64,000 bases of DNA from Heracleum sosnowskyi (Eukaryota > Streptophyta > Magnoliopsida > Apiales > Apiaceae). The stretch spans positions 119,932,674-119,996,673 of the forward strand of contig CM061243.1 in NCBI GenBank assembly GCA_030848705.1. The letters run 5' to 3'. Positions 34,431 through 46,809 of this stretch are shown in pieces. The position numbers were made by a program, and so were the translations under genes. Within the stretch, counting starts at the first letter, position 1. Every line of letters begins with the position of its first letter. The notes below the pieces were generated by a model. The model worked only from the letters and a program-made list of their open reading frames with translations, did no database searches and was not told the DNA's origin.

Positions 34431-35250
34431 TGAATTTAGTTTCCTCCATTAATAAAGATTTTAATTGCAATAATATTAAAATCGTATATATTTAGTTTCT
34501 TCCATTAGTAAAGATTTTAAAGACAATTTAGATATTTTTGAATTTTTTTTTTTGCTAAGCTGAATATTTTTGAATCTTTAATATTTTTTTTTTGCCAAAA
34601 AATAGAGCAGATTTCATTAATACTTTGAAAGAGATTTAATATTAAGAATTCAAAATTTTGAGAAAATTACAAAAATAGATCGAAATAAAAAATTTAGAAG
34701 AAAATTAAAATTGTATATTTAGTTTTCTCCATTAGTTAAGATTCTAAAAGCAAGAATATAAAAACTGTATATTTAGTTTCCTTCATTAGTAAAGATTTAA
34801 AAAGTAATTAAAATATTTTTTAATAAAAAATTTAGGCGAATATTAAAATTGTGTATTAATATTCTCCTAATTTTTTAAAAATAAGAGATACAAATTGTTT
34901 TAAAAATTTGGACCTTAAGGAGTTGAATCAGGGACTCCGTTTTCGTTCTCATCAGATGGAGGAGAAAAAATTGTTGGTTTCAAGGGAAGAAGTGGCTGGT
35001 TTTTAGATGAAATGGGATTGTATTTGTCTCCATTATGTTTAAAAATTTTAGATGGAGGTGAATAACATGGAAATCAATTATGTTTAAAAGTCAAGAAGTA
35101 TTATAAAAGAAAAAGTTCTATAAAATTTGAAAATAATAAAAGAAAGTTCTATCAAGTTTGAAAATAATAAAAGAAAGTTTTATCAAGTTTGAAAATAATA
35201 AAAGAAAGTTCTATCAAGATTGAAAATAATAAAAGAGAAAATTGCAATTA
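34431..35250. repeat. AT-rich Helitron-like DNA with about 30-bp tandem repeats
   Basis: Continues the AT-rich sequence interrupted by element B. At about 35096-35240 there are four to five copies of a unit built from AAAGAAAGTTCTATCAAG and TTTGAAAATAATA. The reverse complement of this unit forms the array at 52960-53738. No gene is present. Confidence 0.6.
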
Positions 35251-35454
35251 TTAACATAAGATCCTAAAACATGCGGAAGAGAAAAGGTGCATAAAAAGTG
35301 CAGAACTCAAGTATATTTATACTATTAATCAGCTCATTCAAAGGCAAGAAAGGTTCCCTTAAATTTGTCAAAAAAAGGTTCCCTTAAATAACATTGTTTT
35401 CCAAAGACAATTAATTATTTATCAAGTCTTTCTTGTAAATTCAATAACTTTCTA
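35251..35454 (+). repeat. 204-bp direct repeat, left copy
   Basis: Starts TTAACATAAGATCC and ends AATAACTTTCTA. It matches 39974-40177 with two substitutions seen (near 35310 and 35332). Confidence 0.95.
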
Positions 35455-36677
35455 CCATAGTATATTACTAACTTGGGTGAATTGTTTTTGATAAAAAATA
35501 TGTGCTTTTAACATCCAATCACTATGCATTATATTTTGATAGAAGTATATAATTCTGATAATTTTGCATCCTAATTGTACCTAATAGAATTTTATTTAAA
35601 TTTTCTTTCCATTAAGTTCTAAAATTCGCTATTTTTATTTAAACTTTTCTTCGGTAATTATCTATATCATGAAAATGTACAATTAAATTATAAATTTAGT
35701 TTTATGTAATGTTCAAATAAAAGATAGAATATACATGTAATAATATAGAAACAAAATTCTACAATATATTATGTAATATTATATATTTAGTTTTATATAA
35801 ACAGTATACAATATTATTTTGAGTTAATCTGTGTAGTATATGAATTTCGTACAACGATAATATATAATATATGTAAAGAAATTAACTCAATGTGTATTTA
35901 TATATAAATAAATTTTAATTATAATGCAACAAATATTTACATGAAAAAACTAAAAAATTTATATTCCTCTCAGAGTAAAATTTGATCACAATTCTAAATT
36001 TTTATCTTTTATCTTTTATCTATTTCAATTGATATTTATAATACTTTTCCAGTGATATTTTAATTAATATATATATATTATTATGTGTACATTATGAAGC
36101 ATTGAAAATATAAAAAAAAATTGTGTTATACATACCTATATCTCACCAATTTCTAATCAATTCAAATCTAAGCATATTGAGTTAAAAATTAACAAACGAA
36201 CTATAGAAGGAGTTTGCATTCAACAATAAGTATTATACATTAATGTAACAAATATGATGGTTTGTGGACAAAATGTAACCTACAAATTTTTAGTAATTTC
36301 TAATATTAATCATCAATATCTACAAATTGTAATAATACAATGTATTTTTTTATCAAATGAAAGCATAGGCATATTTAGATATTTATTTAATAATAAAATA
36401 TAAATATGTTACAAATTTCATAAATATGTGAATCTATCAAGAGAAGAAAAGTAAGGAGTTTTTCTTTTAATTTTTACATTATTTAACTTATAAAAAATGG
36501 TTGACAATTACTTCAATATCATCAAATTAATTATGATATCATAAATATGTAACAATTTTTGGTAGGGAGTTCGGTACCCGTAAATCATATTATGTAATAG
36601 AATTATTTTTTTTGTTTTTCGATAAATTACACATTTATCGATTAAATATTGTATTAGTTTATTATTTTTAAAAAAAG

Positions 36678-36903
36678 TACTCACTGTGTCCCTCTCATTT
36701 CTTTCTTTACCGCTTTTTTACACTGGCTCTCTACAACTTATTTTTAAAACTTTCTTTTTCTAAATAAAAATTTAAACATTATATTTTTATTCAGAAGAAG
36801 AAAAAATTTAAAATAATTTATCTTAATATATATTAAAGGAGCCTTAAAATGCGTGTCGAGCCCCTTCCCCTGATGTAAAGATTCGAGGGGGACGGAGGGA
36901 GTA
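36678..36903. mobile_element. Stowaway-like MITE, 226 bp
   Basis: The left end reads TACTCACTGTGTCCCTCTC and the reverse complement of the right end reads TACTCCCTCCGTCCCCCTC. These are typical Stowaway termini with TA at each boundary. Confidence 0.8.
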
Positions 36904-37210
36904 ATAATTTAGAAGAAAAGCAAATTTTACATTTTTCATTAATATAGACCAGTCGAGGCGTTGCCGTGAGGCGACGCCGAGTAAAATTCAACAATCACGT
37001 TCTATTCAATTAAATTTATTTATAAAAACTTATATTAGTTTTATTAATTTTTTATTAAAATATTTTAACAATATTTCATAATCTTATATTATTATGAATT
37101 CAGAGTATTTAGAAAAGGATATTAAATTTTTACATCTATTATAATCTTATATCTATTATAATAAATTCCTTATTACGATAAATATATATAATAAAATAAA
37201 TTCTTGATTT

Positions 37211-38500
37211 TACGATGAGATCTTCTAATCTTTCAATTCTTTAAAATGCGAGATCTTCTAACCTTTAATTAAAATGTTGTCTACATTCAAATTCAAAATA
37301 TAATATATATTTTACCTGAAAGGTCGTCCTACATTCAAATTCAAAATATAATATATATTTTACCTGAAAGGTTGTCATGAGGTAAATTACTTGAGATTAT
37401 GCTGAAATCTCATATGAAAATGGTAGGGTCTTCCCGTACTTTCAGGATATTATATATAACTACAAAATTACCATTAAAAAACAATACTATCTCACGAAAT
37501 TTCCCGAGGACAATTATATATTTAACTAATCTTCAAATTTGTTAATCAACTATTATTTTTTATTTTACGATGGGATCTTTTAATCTTTCAATTCTTTAAA
37601 ATGCGAGACGTCGCCGGTAGGCGACGACGAGAAACCTTTAATTAAAATGTTGCATACATTCAAATTCAAAATATAATATACATTTTACATGAAATGTCGT
37701 CATGAGGTAAATTACTTGAGATTATGCTAAAATCTCATATTGAAACAGTAAGGTGTTACCCGTAATTTCAGGATATTATATATAACTACAAAATTACCAT
37801 TAAAAATTTATACTAAAAAGCACTACTACATCACGAAATTTTCTGAGGTCAATTATATATTTAACTAATCTTCGTATTTGTGAATCAACTATTGTTCTTT
37901 ATTTACGACGGGGTCTCTTAATCTTTCAATTCTTTAAAATGCGAGGCGTCGCCGATTGGCAACGACGAGAAATCTTTAATTAAAATGTTGCATATATTCA
38001 AAATATTATATATATTTTAAATGAGATTAAGGAGGATTATGAGGTCGACATGAGGTAACTTAATGTCGAAATCTCATATAAATAAAACAGTAGGGTGTTA
38101 CCGTAATTTTAGAATATTATGTATAATTATAAAATTACAATTAAAATTTACACTAAAAAACATTTTTATCTTAATAAATTTACTTAGGTCAATTATATAT
38201 TTAACTAATCTCCAAATTTATTAATAAACTATTCTTCTTTATTTTACGATGGGATCTTTTAATTTTTCAGTTCGTTAAAATGCGAGACGTCGCCGGTAGG
38301 CGACGACGAGAAACCTTTAATTATAATGTTGCCCACATTCAAATTCAATATATTATTTATATTTTATATGAGATTCAGGATCCTGAGGTCTCCATAAGGT
38401 AAATTACTTGAGATTATTCTGAAATCTGATATAAAAGCAGTACAATGTTACCGTAATTTCGAGATATTATGTATAACTACAACTCACCATATTCTCCAAT
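37211..38500 (+). repeat. 330-355-bp tandem repeats with a conserved GC hairpin
   Basis: Units begin TACGATGGGATCTTTTAATC at 37211, 37566, 37914 and 38245, and each ends near GATATTATATATAACTAC. Three of the four hold a hairpin such as GTCGCCGGTAGGCGAC; a related hairpin lies at about 36955-36983. The last unit runs straight into the F-box-like gene, so the repeats form its upstream region. They could act as promoter units, but nothing proves that. Confidence 0.85.
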
Positions 38501-38606
38501 ACTTAACTTGACATTGTTCTTGATTGTCCACTTTCTCATCAAACATTTTTCCTTAATCACACCACATATTACCATCCTACTCATATATTTCCTATTAATC
38601 ATAACA

Positions 38607-39401
38607 ATGGTGAATGATAATATACTCAGCCTTCCATCAGATGAGATGAGCTTGATCTTCAATTTCATTATATTTCGTATTCGTGATTTCAATACCTTCT
38701 CAAACTTCCTCATGGCTTGGGTAACTAAGAAAACAACACATAGAATCAAGGATGTCCTGGAAAAGCTGGATTGGGATTCGCTATACAAATTTCATTGACA
38801 CGATTATGAAGCAACACGTTACCAGTTCAGTGGATTTATTCGTTTTGCTGTTAAGAACAAAGTTGAACAAGCTATGTTCTACAATTCAGTTGATAATCTT
38901 TTTAGGAAGCATGACGTTCAACACCACCTTAATGTTTTATCCCAACTTGCAGGTAATCATTTTCCATCTTCATTCTGCTTTTTGTTTTTTAAAGCAATAT
39001 ACAGACCTTTCGATGTAATGAAGACATCTAAAGAAATGTATTCCTTTTTCAAAACTTGTCATATGAGAAATAACCTGCTACAACTGATGAGGTTTCTCGA
39101 AGACAGATATTTTTACATATCCAATAAACAGAAACTTCTGCCAATTTATAAATTCTGCCCAAATGCCAGAAATCCTGACCCAATATACCAGATAAAGGGT
39201 CTTTCTTACCCAGACGAGCTATGGGACGCGCTCTGTGATAAGACCGTTGATGAAAACTATCGACATGATGGAGAAATTTGGGGCAAACAGCTAAAGATGA
39301 AGCATTTGTGGGAAACCAAATGTGTGCATTGCAAATTGCAGTTTATTCTTTTCAAGATACTGCTTTCTTCCGTTCAAGATATCGAATATTATGATTGGTA
39401 G
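38607..39401 (+). pseudogene. F-box-like gene fragment, interrupted by an in-frame stop
   Basis: From ATG at 38607 the frame encodes 63 residues, including LPSDEMSLIFNFIIF, similar in layout to a plant F-box N-terminus. TGA at 38796-38798 interrupts it. The same frame then stays open to TAG at 39399-39401, with FAVKNKVEQAMFYNSV and a Cys-containing C-terminus (ETKCVHCKLQF). This layout recalls the At2g35280-like F-box family, whose members would act in SCF ubiquitin ligases, but the match is by pattern only. A 52-bp GT-AG segment (about 38952-39003, GCAG/GTAATC to ATACAG) could be an intron. Carried inside a Helitron-like block, it is probably captured. Confidence 0.45.
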
Positions 39402-39544
39402 GATTCAATTATTATGTTTTTCAAATCTTAGAATCATTTCAATGTGTTATTCATGTCATCAAAGGATTTAATGATTTTAATCCTACCATTTCTGATTTTT
39501 CATTTGTTTAAATTTCATTCAGATGTTTTATGTTTCGTATTAAC

Positions 39545-39790
39545 AAAAATTAAGTACGACCTCAACATTACTTTGAGATGGACGTATAATATTATTACTC
39601 TGAGAAGGACGTAATTAAGTACGACCTCAACGTTACTTTGAGATGGACGTATAATATTATTACTCTGAGAAGGACGTAATTAAATACGACCTCAACATTA
39701 CTTTGAAAGGGACGAATAATATTGTTACTGTGAGAATGACGTATGATATTGTTACTTTGAGGTGAACGTTACAATTACACGAACGTGTAA
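39545..39790. repeat. 65-70-bp tandem repeat near the Helitron-like 3' end
   Basis: About three to four imperfect copies of a unit containing TACGACCTCAACATTACTTT and GAGATGGACGTATAATATT. Confidence 0.85.
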
Positions 39791-39973
39791 TATTGTTAGT
39801 ATGTTTGTCAAAGAGAACGAAATCAATGTCATAATATATGTCATAATATAAATATAATATAACAAATCACTTATATAAAGTCAAGATATGAAATTAGAAA
39901 TTAAATAAATAAATAAAAAATATTAAATTAAAACAAATATCATTCCGTATGCGAAGCACGGGCATATTACTAG

Positions 39974-40177
39974 TTAACATAAGATCCTAAAACATGCGGA
40001 AGAGAAAAGGTGCATAAAAAGTGCAGAACTGAAGTATATTTATACTATTAATCAACTCATTCAAAGGCAAGAAAGGTTCCCTTAAATTTGTCAAAAAAAG
40101 GTTCCCTTAAATAACATTGTTTTCCAAAGACAATTAATTATTTATCAAGTCTTTCTTGTAAATTCAATAACTTTCTA
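39974..40177 (+). repeat. 204-bp direct repeat, right copy
   Basis: Matches 35251-35454 with two substitutions. Its first base follows directly on the CTAG end of the 4.5-kb block. Confidence 0.95.
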
Positions 40178-42148
40178 TTTTGAATATTTCTAGAGCTCGT
40201 AGGGGTTTTCTTTATATATATAAAGATATTGATAAGAAAATTCTATCAAGTCCTACAAATTCGAAAATAATTAGGAAGTTGTAATTTTCTAAATCAAAAA
40301 AAGTTCTATCAAGTTTGAAAATAAAAAAAAATAATATTTATATACTTTGTTGTATATATTACATATTGATTATGAGATTATGGGTTAATTTACATTAATT
40401 GCTTACCAAAACTTAAAAGATTGTTTTCAATTTTAATTAATAAACGTATTATAAGTAATATTATAATATTAATGATATTTAGAATTGAAAACAAAGATGA
40501 ATTAAAATAAATATATGATTTTTTTACGAATGAGATTTATGATATATACATAAAATTTGCATGATCAAAGTTAAAAGTTAAAACTTAAAACCGACACCCG
40601 TAGCCCAACTCAATGCATGCATATACTGAGGTCAAATACAAATACAATCAATCAGAGAAGCACAATGAATGTCCATACTTATCGCTCTTCAATGAAAATA
40701 TGACACTTAACATGTTTCTTTTGTTTGTTTTGAATGATCAAGCGGGGTTAAGCAAACATGTCTATTTAACTTAGTAGAAAAAATAAAAAATAAAAAAACA
40801 CTTGATCCAACTCAAACACAAACTTAAAAAAAATCTAAAATCACATAAGCAAAATCAAGGTTGGTAATTAAGAATCAGAAAAGCAAAATCATGATTGAGG
40901 GAAAATCTGAGGTCAATATCAAAATAAAGAAGCCTAAAAAACTAAAGATAAAAACAAATACTCAATCATAAACTACTGGGAAAAATGAAAAGAAAACCAA
41001 CATTTATAACTAAAATCACGAATTGATGAAATAATTACAAAATCAATATCAAAGTAAACAAAGTCAAAATTCAAAATTAAAGTTAAAAATCAAAACCAAA
41101 TCACAAATCCAAAAAAGAAAACAGCATGAATATTGGTAATTAAGAATCACAAAAGCAAAATCAAAGAACGAAATCATGATTGAGGAAAAAATCTGATGTC
41201 AATATCGAAGTTAAAAAACCTTCAAAACTAAAGATACAAACAAAAGCTCAATCATAAATCCAAAAAAAGAGACGAAAACCGACGTTTATAACTAAAATCT
41301 TAACAAAATCAAGAAGTGACGAAAAAATTACAAAATTGATATCAAAGTAAACAAAGTTAAAATTCAAAATCAAACCCAAATCATAAATCCAAAAAAGAAA
41401 ACCCCTTGAATATCAAAAGCCAAATAAGTCAAATCCAAAAATCATACTAATAAAGGTGCAAAAATTATAATAAAGGAGCAGGGAATGCACGTACTAACCG
41501 CAATCTAATTGATAAAGGAACATAGGCGGTGGGGGAGTAAACATAAAAACCAAACACAAGAAAAAAGGAGCCTCGGAAATTTATTTATAGAGTTTAAATA
41601 GAACAAAGAAAGAAGGGTTTTGGTAAAGTTTAAATAGAACAAAGAAAGAAGGGTTTTGGAAATTTATTATTTTAATTTTAACTTGAAGAGAAAGTTTAGG
41701 AAAATTGTAAGACTTAGAAAATATTAATACTCTTGTTTCCTACATTAGCAATAAGGTAATTGTAATTTTTAATATTTATTAATTCAAAAAATTGAGATAA
41801 AGGAAATTAGAAAAATATTAAAATTGTATATTTAATTTCCTGCATTGGTAAAGCTTTAAAGGCAAGATTATTAAAATTGTATATTTAGTTTCCTTTATTA
41901 GTAAAGATTTTAAAGTCAAGAATATTAAAACTGTATATTTAGTTTCCTCGGTTACTAAAGATTTTTAAATGCAAGAACATTAAAATTGTATATTTAGTTT
42001 CCTCTATTAGTAAATATTTTAAAGCCAATTGAGATTTTTTCGAATTTTTAATATTAATAACTCAAAAATTTGAGAAAATTAGAAAAATAGAACGGAGCGA
42101 TTCTAGAGCCGTCACCTCACCGCCTCCATCTTCTCCTTTATATAAGTA
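40178..42148. other. AT-rich DNA with a local duplication
   Basis: No gene. A segment at about 40858-40975 recurs at about 41133-41255 (shared words TTGGTAATTAAGAATCA and ATCATGATTGAGG). At about 40195-40229 the minus strand shows TCAATATCTTTATATATA after A, a possible Helitron 5' end. The stretch 41750-42100 repeats TATATTTAGTTTCC words. Confidence 0.55.
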
Positions 42149-42783
42149 CTAGTCGACTAAGCCGCGCTTCGCGGCGGCCTTATAATAATTTTTATAAAAT
42201 TTCAAATATTAAACTATTTAATAAAAAAGACCGAGAAAAAAATATATAAAATATCATATAGATAGTTAAAAATTATTAAAACTATTTAAATTCAAGATAA
42301 TATATGTATACATACATAAAAAAAATTAATAATCATGAAGACATTAAAAAATAATTCAAAAATTTACAATTTTAGAAAGACTTTTAAATATAAAATATTA
42401 ATATTGAGACTTGTAATATTGATTTCAATTTCAATAATAATATTAACAAATTTTTTTTAATGTTTTTAGAGAAATTAACAAAAATACAATTTTTTTTCTA
42501 AGTTTTTTTATTTTATTTTACCATCTTCTAAAAATATTTGCAAAAATACGGTCTGCAAACAAATGCAACATGTTTTTACGTTTTTTCTGAAAAAATAATT
42601 GAATTTGCTCTTAATATATTTAACGTCTTCCTATAAATACAACTGTAATTAAGAAAATTCAATTTATAAATAAGAAAATTCAATTTTGTATAATTAAAAT
42701 TGAGGAGTTCTAGAAAAAAAGATAAATATTTTTCAGACGAAAAACTTCAGGAATTTTTCTATATATATATAAAGATATATTGA
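42149..42783 (-). mobile_element. Helitron-like element, minus strand, 635 bp
   Basis: On the minus strand it starts TCAATATATCTTTATATA after A. It ends with a GC hairpin (CCGCGAAGCGCGG), then CTTAGTCGA and CTAG, followed by T. The interior is AT-rich and non-coding. Its 3' end closely resembles the one at 22858. Confidence 0.65.
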
Positions 42784-44511
42784 TTGGACTCGTAGAGTAA
42801 TTTTAGGAGAATATTAATATGACGTACTTAGTTTTCTTCAATAGAAGATAATATAAAGTACTTAGCAAATAAATTGGAACAAAAGAGAATGTTTATATTA
42901 ACATGACATGTTTAACTTCCTTCAAGATCGTAAGAAATAAATTAGAAAATAAAGTGGATTAGTAGAGACCGTTTGAGAGAATATTAACATACTATATTTA
43001 GTTTTCTCCATTAATAAAGTAATAAAGATTTCAAAGACAAAAATATTAAATTTGTATATTTTAATTTCCTTCAATAGTAAAGATTTTAAAGCCAACTGAG
43101 ATATTTTTAAATCTTTAATATTAATTTTTATGAGAAAATTAGGATGGTAGTTTCAATTGTAGAGAAAGTTTATGAAAATATAAGGTAATTAAGAATTTTT
43201 ATATTTTCTGATATTTAAAATCTAAATTTTTTAAAAATTGAAAAATAAATTGAAGCAATTTTGGAACGTCATGTAAACACCATTAAGTGGGATCAATTTT
43301 TTGATATATATTATATATTTTCAGAGCATCCGGGAATTCTCTTCCTATAAAATATAAAAATATAGACATAAACAATTACTAAATATGATAATAATTTCAT
43401 AATTTTGTGAGTTAGTATTTTTTTTAAAAATTGATCCATTAATTTTTGATCGAATTTACCAAATATTTACCGACTTGACTAATAGTTGATTACTTGATTG
43501 CTTTTTTTTAAATATATATATAAAGAATGATTTAAACCCAATTATGGCAAAATCGATTGGTTGAACGGATTAATATCACTGATAATATCATATAAATTAA
43601 TGGATATAATGTTATACAACTTAAATATACTTAGATTATAAGAATAAACTTTTATAAATTTTTTGTTATATCGATTTGTGTCACTCTCTCTTGGCCGACA
43701 CCCGTTGTGATGAAGATATATAAATTCTTTATAAAAAACACGCAAAACCTTAACTTTAACCTTAAGAGAAAGTATAAAAAATATTACCTTTTTAAGTATT
43801 TTTGCAATTTTACAATATTCTGAAAATATTTGTAAAAATACGGTTTGTAACTAAAATCAACCAAATACAATCTCTTTTTACATGTTTAAGAAAAAGAAAA
43901 TGTAAATTTTAATAAGATTAATTAAATATAAGTAGGTTTTCTAAATTGAATAGAATTTTCAATTCAAAATTTTATAACTTTCATTTTTTCTTCAATTCAT
44001 GAGTAGTTTCAATTGGATAATAATTGTTAAACGGCCCGTGAAATAGTCTAAAACTAATTCTTAGAATTCAATATAGAACAAATACAGTAAATTGTTCGTG
44101 TGAAGTCTAATAAATAATAAAAAAATTATATATCTATGCTCAAATTTAGTTATTTTTTGTCTAAGAGTTTATAATTTGAAAGTTCTTTATTTTATTCACT
44201 AAAATAATAAAATTTATTTGAAAATAATCAAATTTAATATAAATAAATCTTAATAAATATAATTATGAAGGAAACTTTGTTTAATAATATAATTTATATA
44301 ATCATAAATATTAAAAAGAAGTCGTGCATTGCACGGTTATAAGCTACTATCAAAAAACACTTAAAAATAAGATAATAGAAAACAAACACCTTTGTCAGAA
44401 GAAAAAGAAGCACTACTAATATTCAGGAAAATAAAATAATAAATAGAGAAGCGCTTACGTAAAAAAATACTAAAAATTAAATTCACGTAAGATGTGAAAT
44501 ATATAAATCTC
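42784..44511. other. AT-rich DNA
   Basis: No gene is supported. A palindrome CGTGCATTGCACG followed by GTTATAAGCTAC at about 44325-44348 resembles a decayed plus-strand Helitron 3' end. Confidence 0.5.
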
Positions 44512-45045
44512 ATACCATCTTCAATTATTTCTACTTTCCGGCAGATGCCCAAGAATCTTAGGATGTCAAATCTTAACCTTGTTTTACATAATCGAAGTAT
44601 ATAAAGTAAAAAAACAAAATTAAAAAACCTATGCATACATGTAGTGCGCATTCGCCAACTAAGCATAAACTTTGTAAAGATTGCAGCTCTGAAAAAAATA
44701 AAAAAATAAAAAAATAAAGTCAAGCCTTAAAAATAAAACCATATTAGACCACACAAACAACGGCCTTGACAAACTAACGAACTACTTCACCCTAAAACAA
44801 TTTAGGAACCATGGAGTACAAAAAAACACTCCCGTTAACAAATATAATTAAATTATGTAAAATCGGATGTTGTTTAATACATAAACCAATTTGAGTCTCA
44901 GTTTCAAAGAGTATGTTTATTACAATTACCTTTTGCAGTTTGTTAGCCGCAGCCGAAACATCAACATCAACTAATGTTTGTTCAATAAAAGTCCTTTTTT
45001 TACTATGCCGGTTGAGAATCCTTTGCCGGAACTATTTACATCACC
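44512..45045 (-). pseudogene. Possible captured exon fragments of an unidentified gene
   Basis: On the minus strand three short segments look like exons in less AT-rich DNA. The best is 45045-44930: acceptor TTGCAG/GG, donor AAAAG/GTAATT, 116 bp, with a readable stretch EQTLVDVDVSAAANKLQK after a frame break. A second lies at about 44696-44628 and a third at about 44590-44512, the latter with donor GATG/GTATGAG and the residues LRFDILRFLGICRKVEI. I do not recognise the parent gene. The position among Helitron-like DNA fits captured exons. A chance pattern is possible. Confidence 0.35.
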
Positions 45046-45183
45046 CTGCAATTCAATTCAAGTGCACAATTATCAACAAAAAAGAAGTACAATAAATAGC
45101 TAAATTATTATGAGCGTAGTAAACATCACAAAAATTATAACGAAAAATATATTGTTATCTATTTATGAAGATTTTGAAAAGAA

Positions 45184-45384
45184 TAATGCTAGGGGTATCA
45201 AATTCGATCCCAAAATGGATCCCAAATGTCACATGTCTTGTTCTTATTGACTATAACTTAATTAATAATAGTGAACCACTCTGCATTCACATTAATTCTC
45301 CCAATAAAATCATCCCAAACTTCCACATCACCAATGACACATCATTTGGTACCAAAATTCGGTACCCAATTCGGCATTACTCTT
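45184..45384. mobile_element. MITE with AATGC-type terminal inverted repeats
   Basis: About 200 bp. The left end AATGCTAGGGGTATCAAATT pairs imperfectly with the right end, whose reverse complement starts AATGCCGAATTGGGTACC. The interior is non-coding. The superfamily is uncertain. Confidence 0.5.
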
Positions 45385-46809
45385 TTGAAAATAATGAAAT
45401 CAAGAAACCTCAAATCAATGTACTGCAAGTGAATGATAGGACGGAACAGAGGTTGTGACATTTTATAGATAGGGATAATTAAAAAAGGTAATTTTTGTTC
45501 GATTAAATTTTAAATAGGATTAATTTTCATATATCTATTGTCTTCTCTTTGAATTCAAATCTCAATAAAGAAATTTACTTTTATTAAATTAAAATAGAGG
45601 ATCTTTCCGATGATTTGAGGAGATCTAGTTATATAATTTGATTATGTTTATAATTTTTAGAGGACTTGTCTTTTATAAGTAGGAGTTATAATAAGAGATA
45701 TTAAATTTTTTGATTTTTTAGACGATTTTTTCCTTTTATAGAATTGTTTCTTTTATACAATTTTAAAAAGGTTTCAATTAGAGGTATACCTACCTTTTAT
45801 ACAATTGTTTCTTTTATACAATTTTAAAAAGGTTTCGATTTTCTTCTTAAAAATAAGACTCATATAAGGAAGTTTTTATTTTAAGTTTTTTAAATAGAGT
45901 AGCTCTAGAAAATTAGATAAATATGAATCGAGCGATTTTGGAGTTCCCAATGGTTTTCCTTTATATATAAAAAAGAAGATAAAAATAAAGATATTGAAGA
46001 TATAAAGATAAAATAAAGATAAAGATATAAAGAAGAAGATAAATAAAAGGAGAAAGAAGATAAAAAGATAAAGATGTTGAATATTATAATAGTATATATA
46101 CTTTCTTCCATTATTAAATATTTTAAAGGAAAGAATATCAAAATTGTATATTTAGTTTCCTCCATTAGTAAATATTTAAAAGGCAATTGAGATTTTTTCT
46201 ATTCTATAAAATCAAATTTAAATCAGCAACTTTAATTTTATTGAATTAAAATTGAGAAAAGAAAGAACATAAAATTGTATATTTAGTTTCCTCCATTAGT
46301 AAATATTTAAAAGACAATTGCTATTTTTTCTATCGTATGAATTCGACTTTAAATAAGGAAATTTAATTTTATTGAATTAAAATTCAAAAGCTCTAGAAAA
46401 ATAGATAAATAGCTTTCGGACGATCTGAGAGCTCCTGGGGGTTTTCCTTTATATATATAAAGATATTGATGATTGATTGATGATTAGTCAAACAGGCCGT
46501 AGGACTTGTGTGTATCTAACTTGCAATTTAACACATTATATATCGCTGGAACCACAATTATAAAATAGTCTGGACTAGAATATATTATTGCTAGGTTTTT
46601 AGGTTAATCGCGGCTTAGAGTAATTTTTTTTTTCTGATTTTTAACTAAAATTAGTGATTTTATTAAAATGTTCCTACAAAAATTTTCGGCCTAGCCAGGT
46701 TAGCCCCTTGTTCCGGGCACACTGAAAAAAGTTAGAAAATGGTATTTTTCATATAGTTTTTTTCGTGTTCAGAGATATATTTCTAGCATATTACCCGTAT
46801 ATATTTATA
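45385..46809. other. AT-rich DNA with repeated Helitron-like end sequences
   Basis: No gene. The word GTATATTTAGTTTCCTCCAT and its surroundings occur twice (about 46147 and 46276). On the minus strand TCAATATCTTTATATATA after A at about 46469 resembles the 5' end of the other minus-strand Helitron-like elements. Confidence 0.5.

Larger units (their letters stand above)
35455..39973 (+). mobile_element. 4.5-kb block with a Helitron-type 3' end and an F-box-like gene
   Basis: The block lies between two 204-bp direct repeats. Its right end has a small hairpin around CCGTATGCGAAGCACGG, then GCATATTA and CTAG, followed by T, which fits a plus-strand Helitron 3' terminus. The left end starts with or just after TCTACCATAG; a clean TC start after A is not evident. 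The block holds a Stowaway-like MITE, 330-355-bp tandem repeats, a broken F-box-like gene and a 65-bp tandem array. Helitrons often carry host gene pieces, so a gene-capturing Helitron is the best reading, but the 5' boundary is unresolved. Confidence 0.55.

Noticed and set aside
38477..38788. 103-codon minus-strand frame opposite the F-box-like gene
   Set aside because: It lies antisense to a frame with a better domain pattern and has no features of its own.
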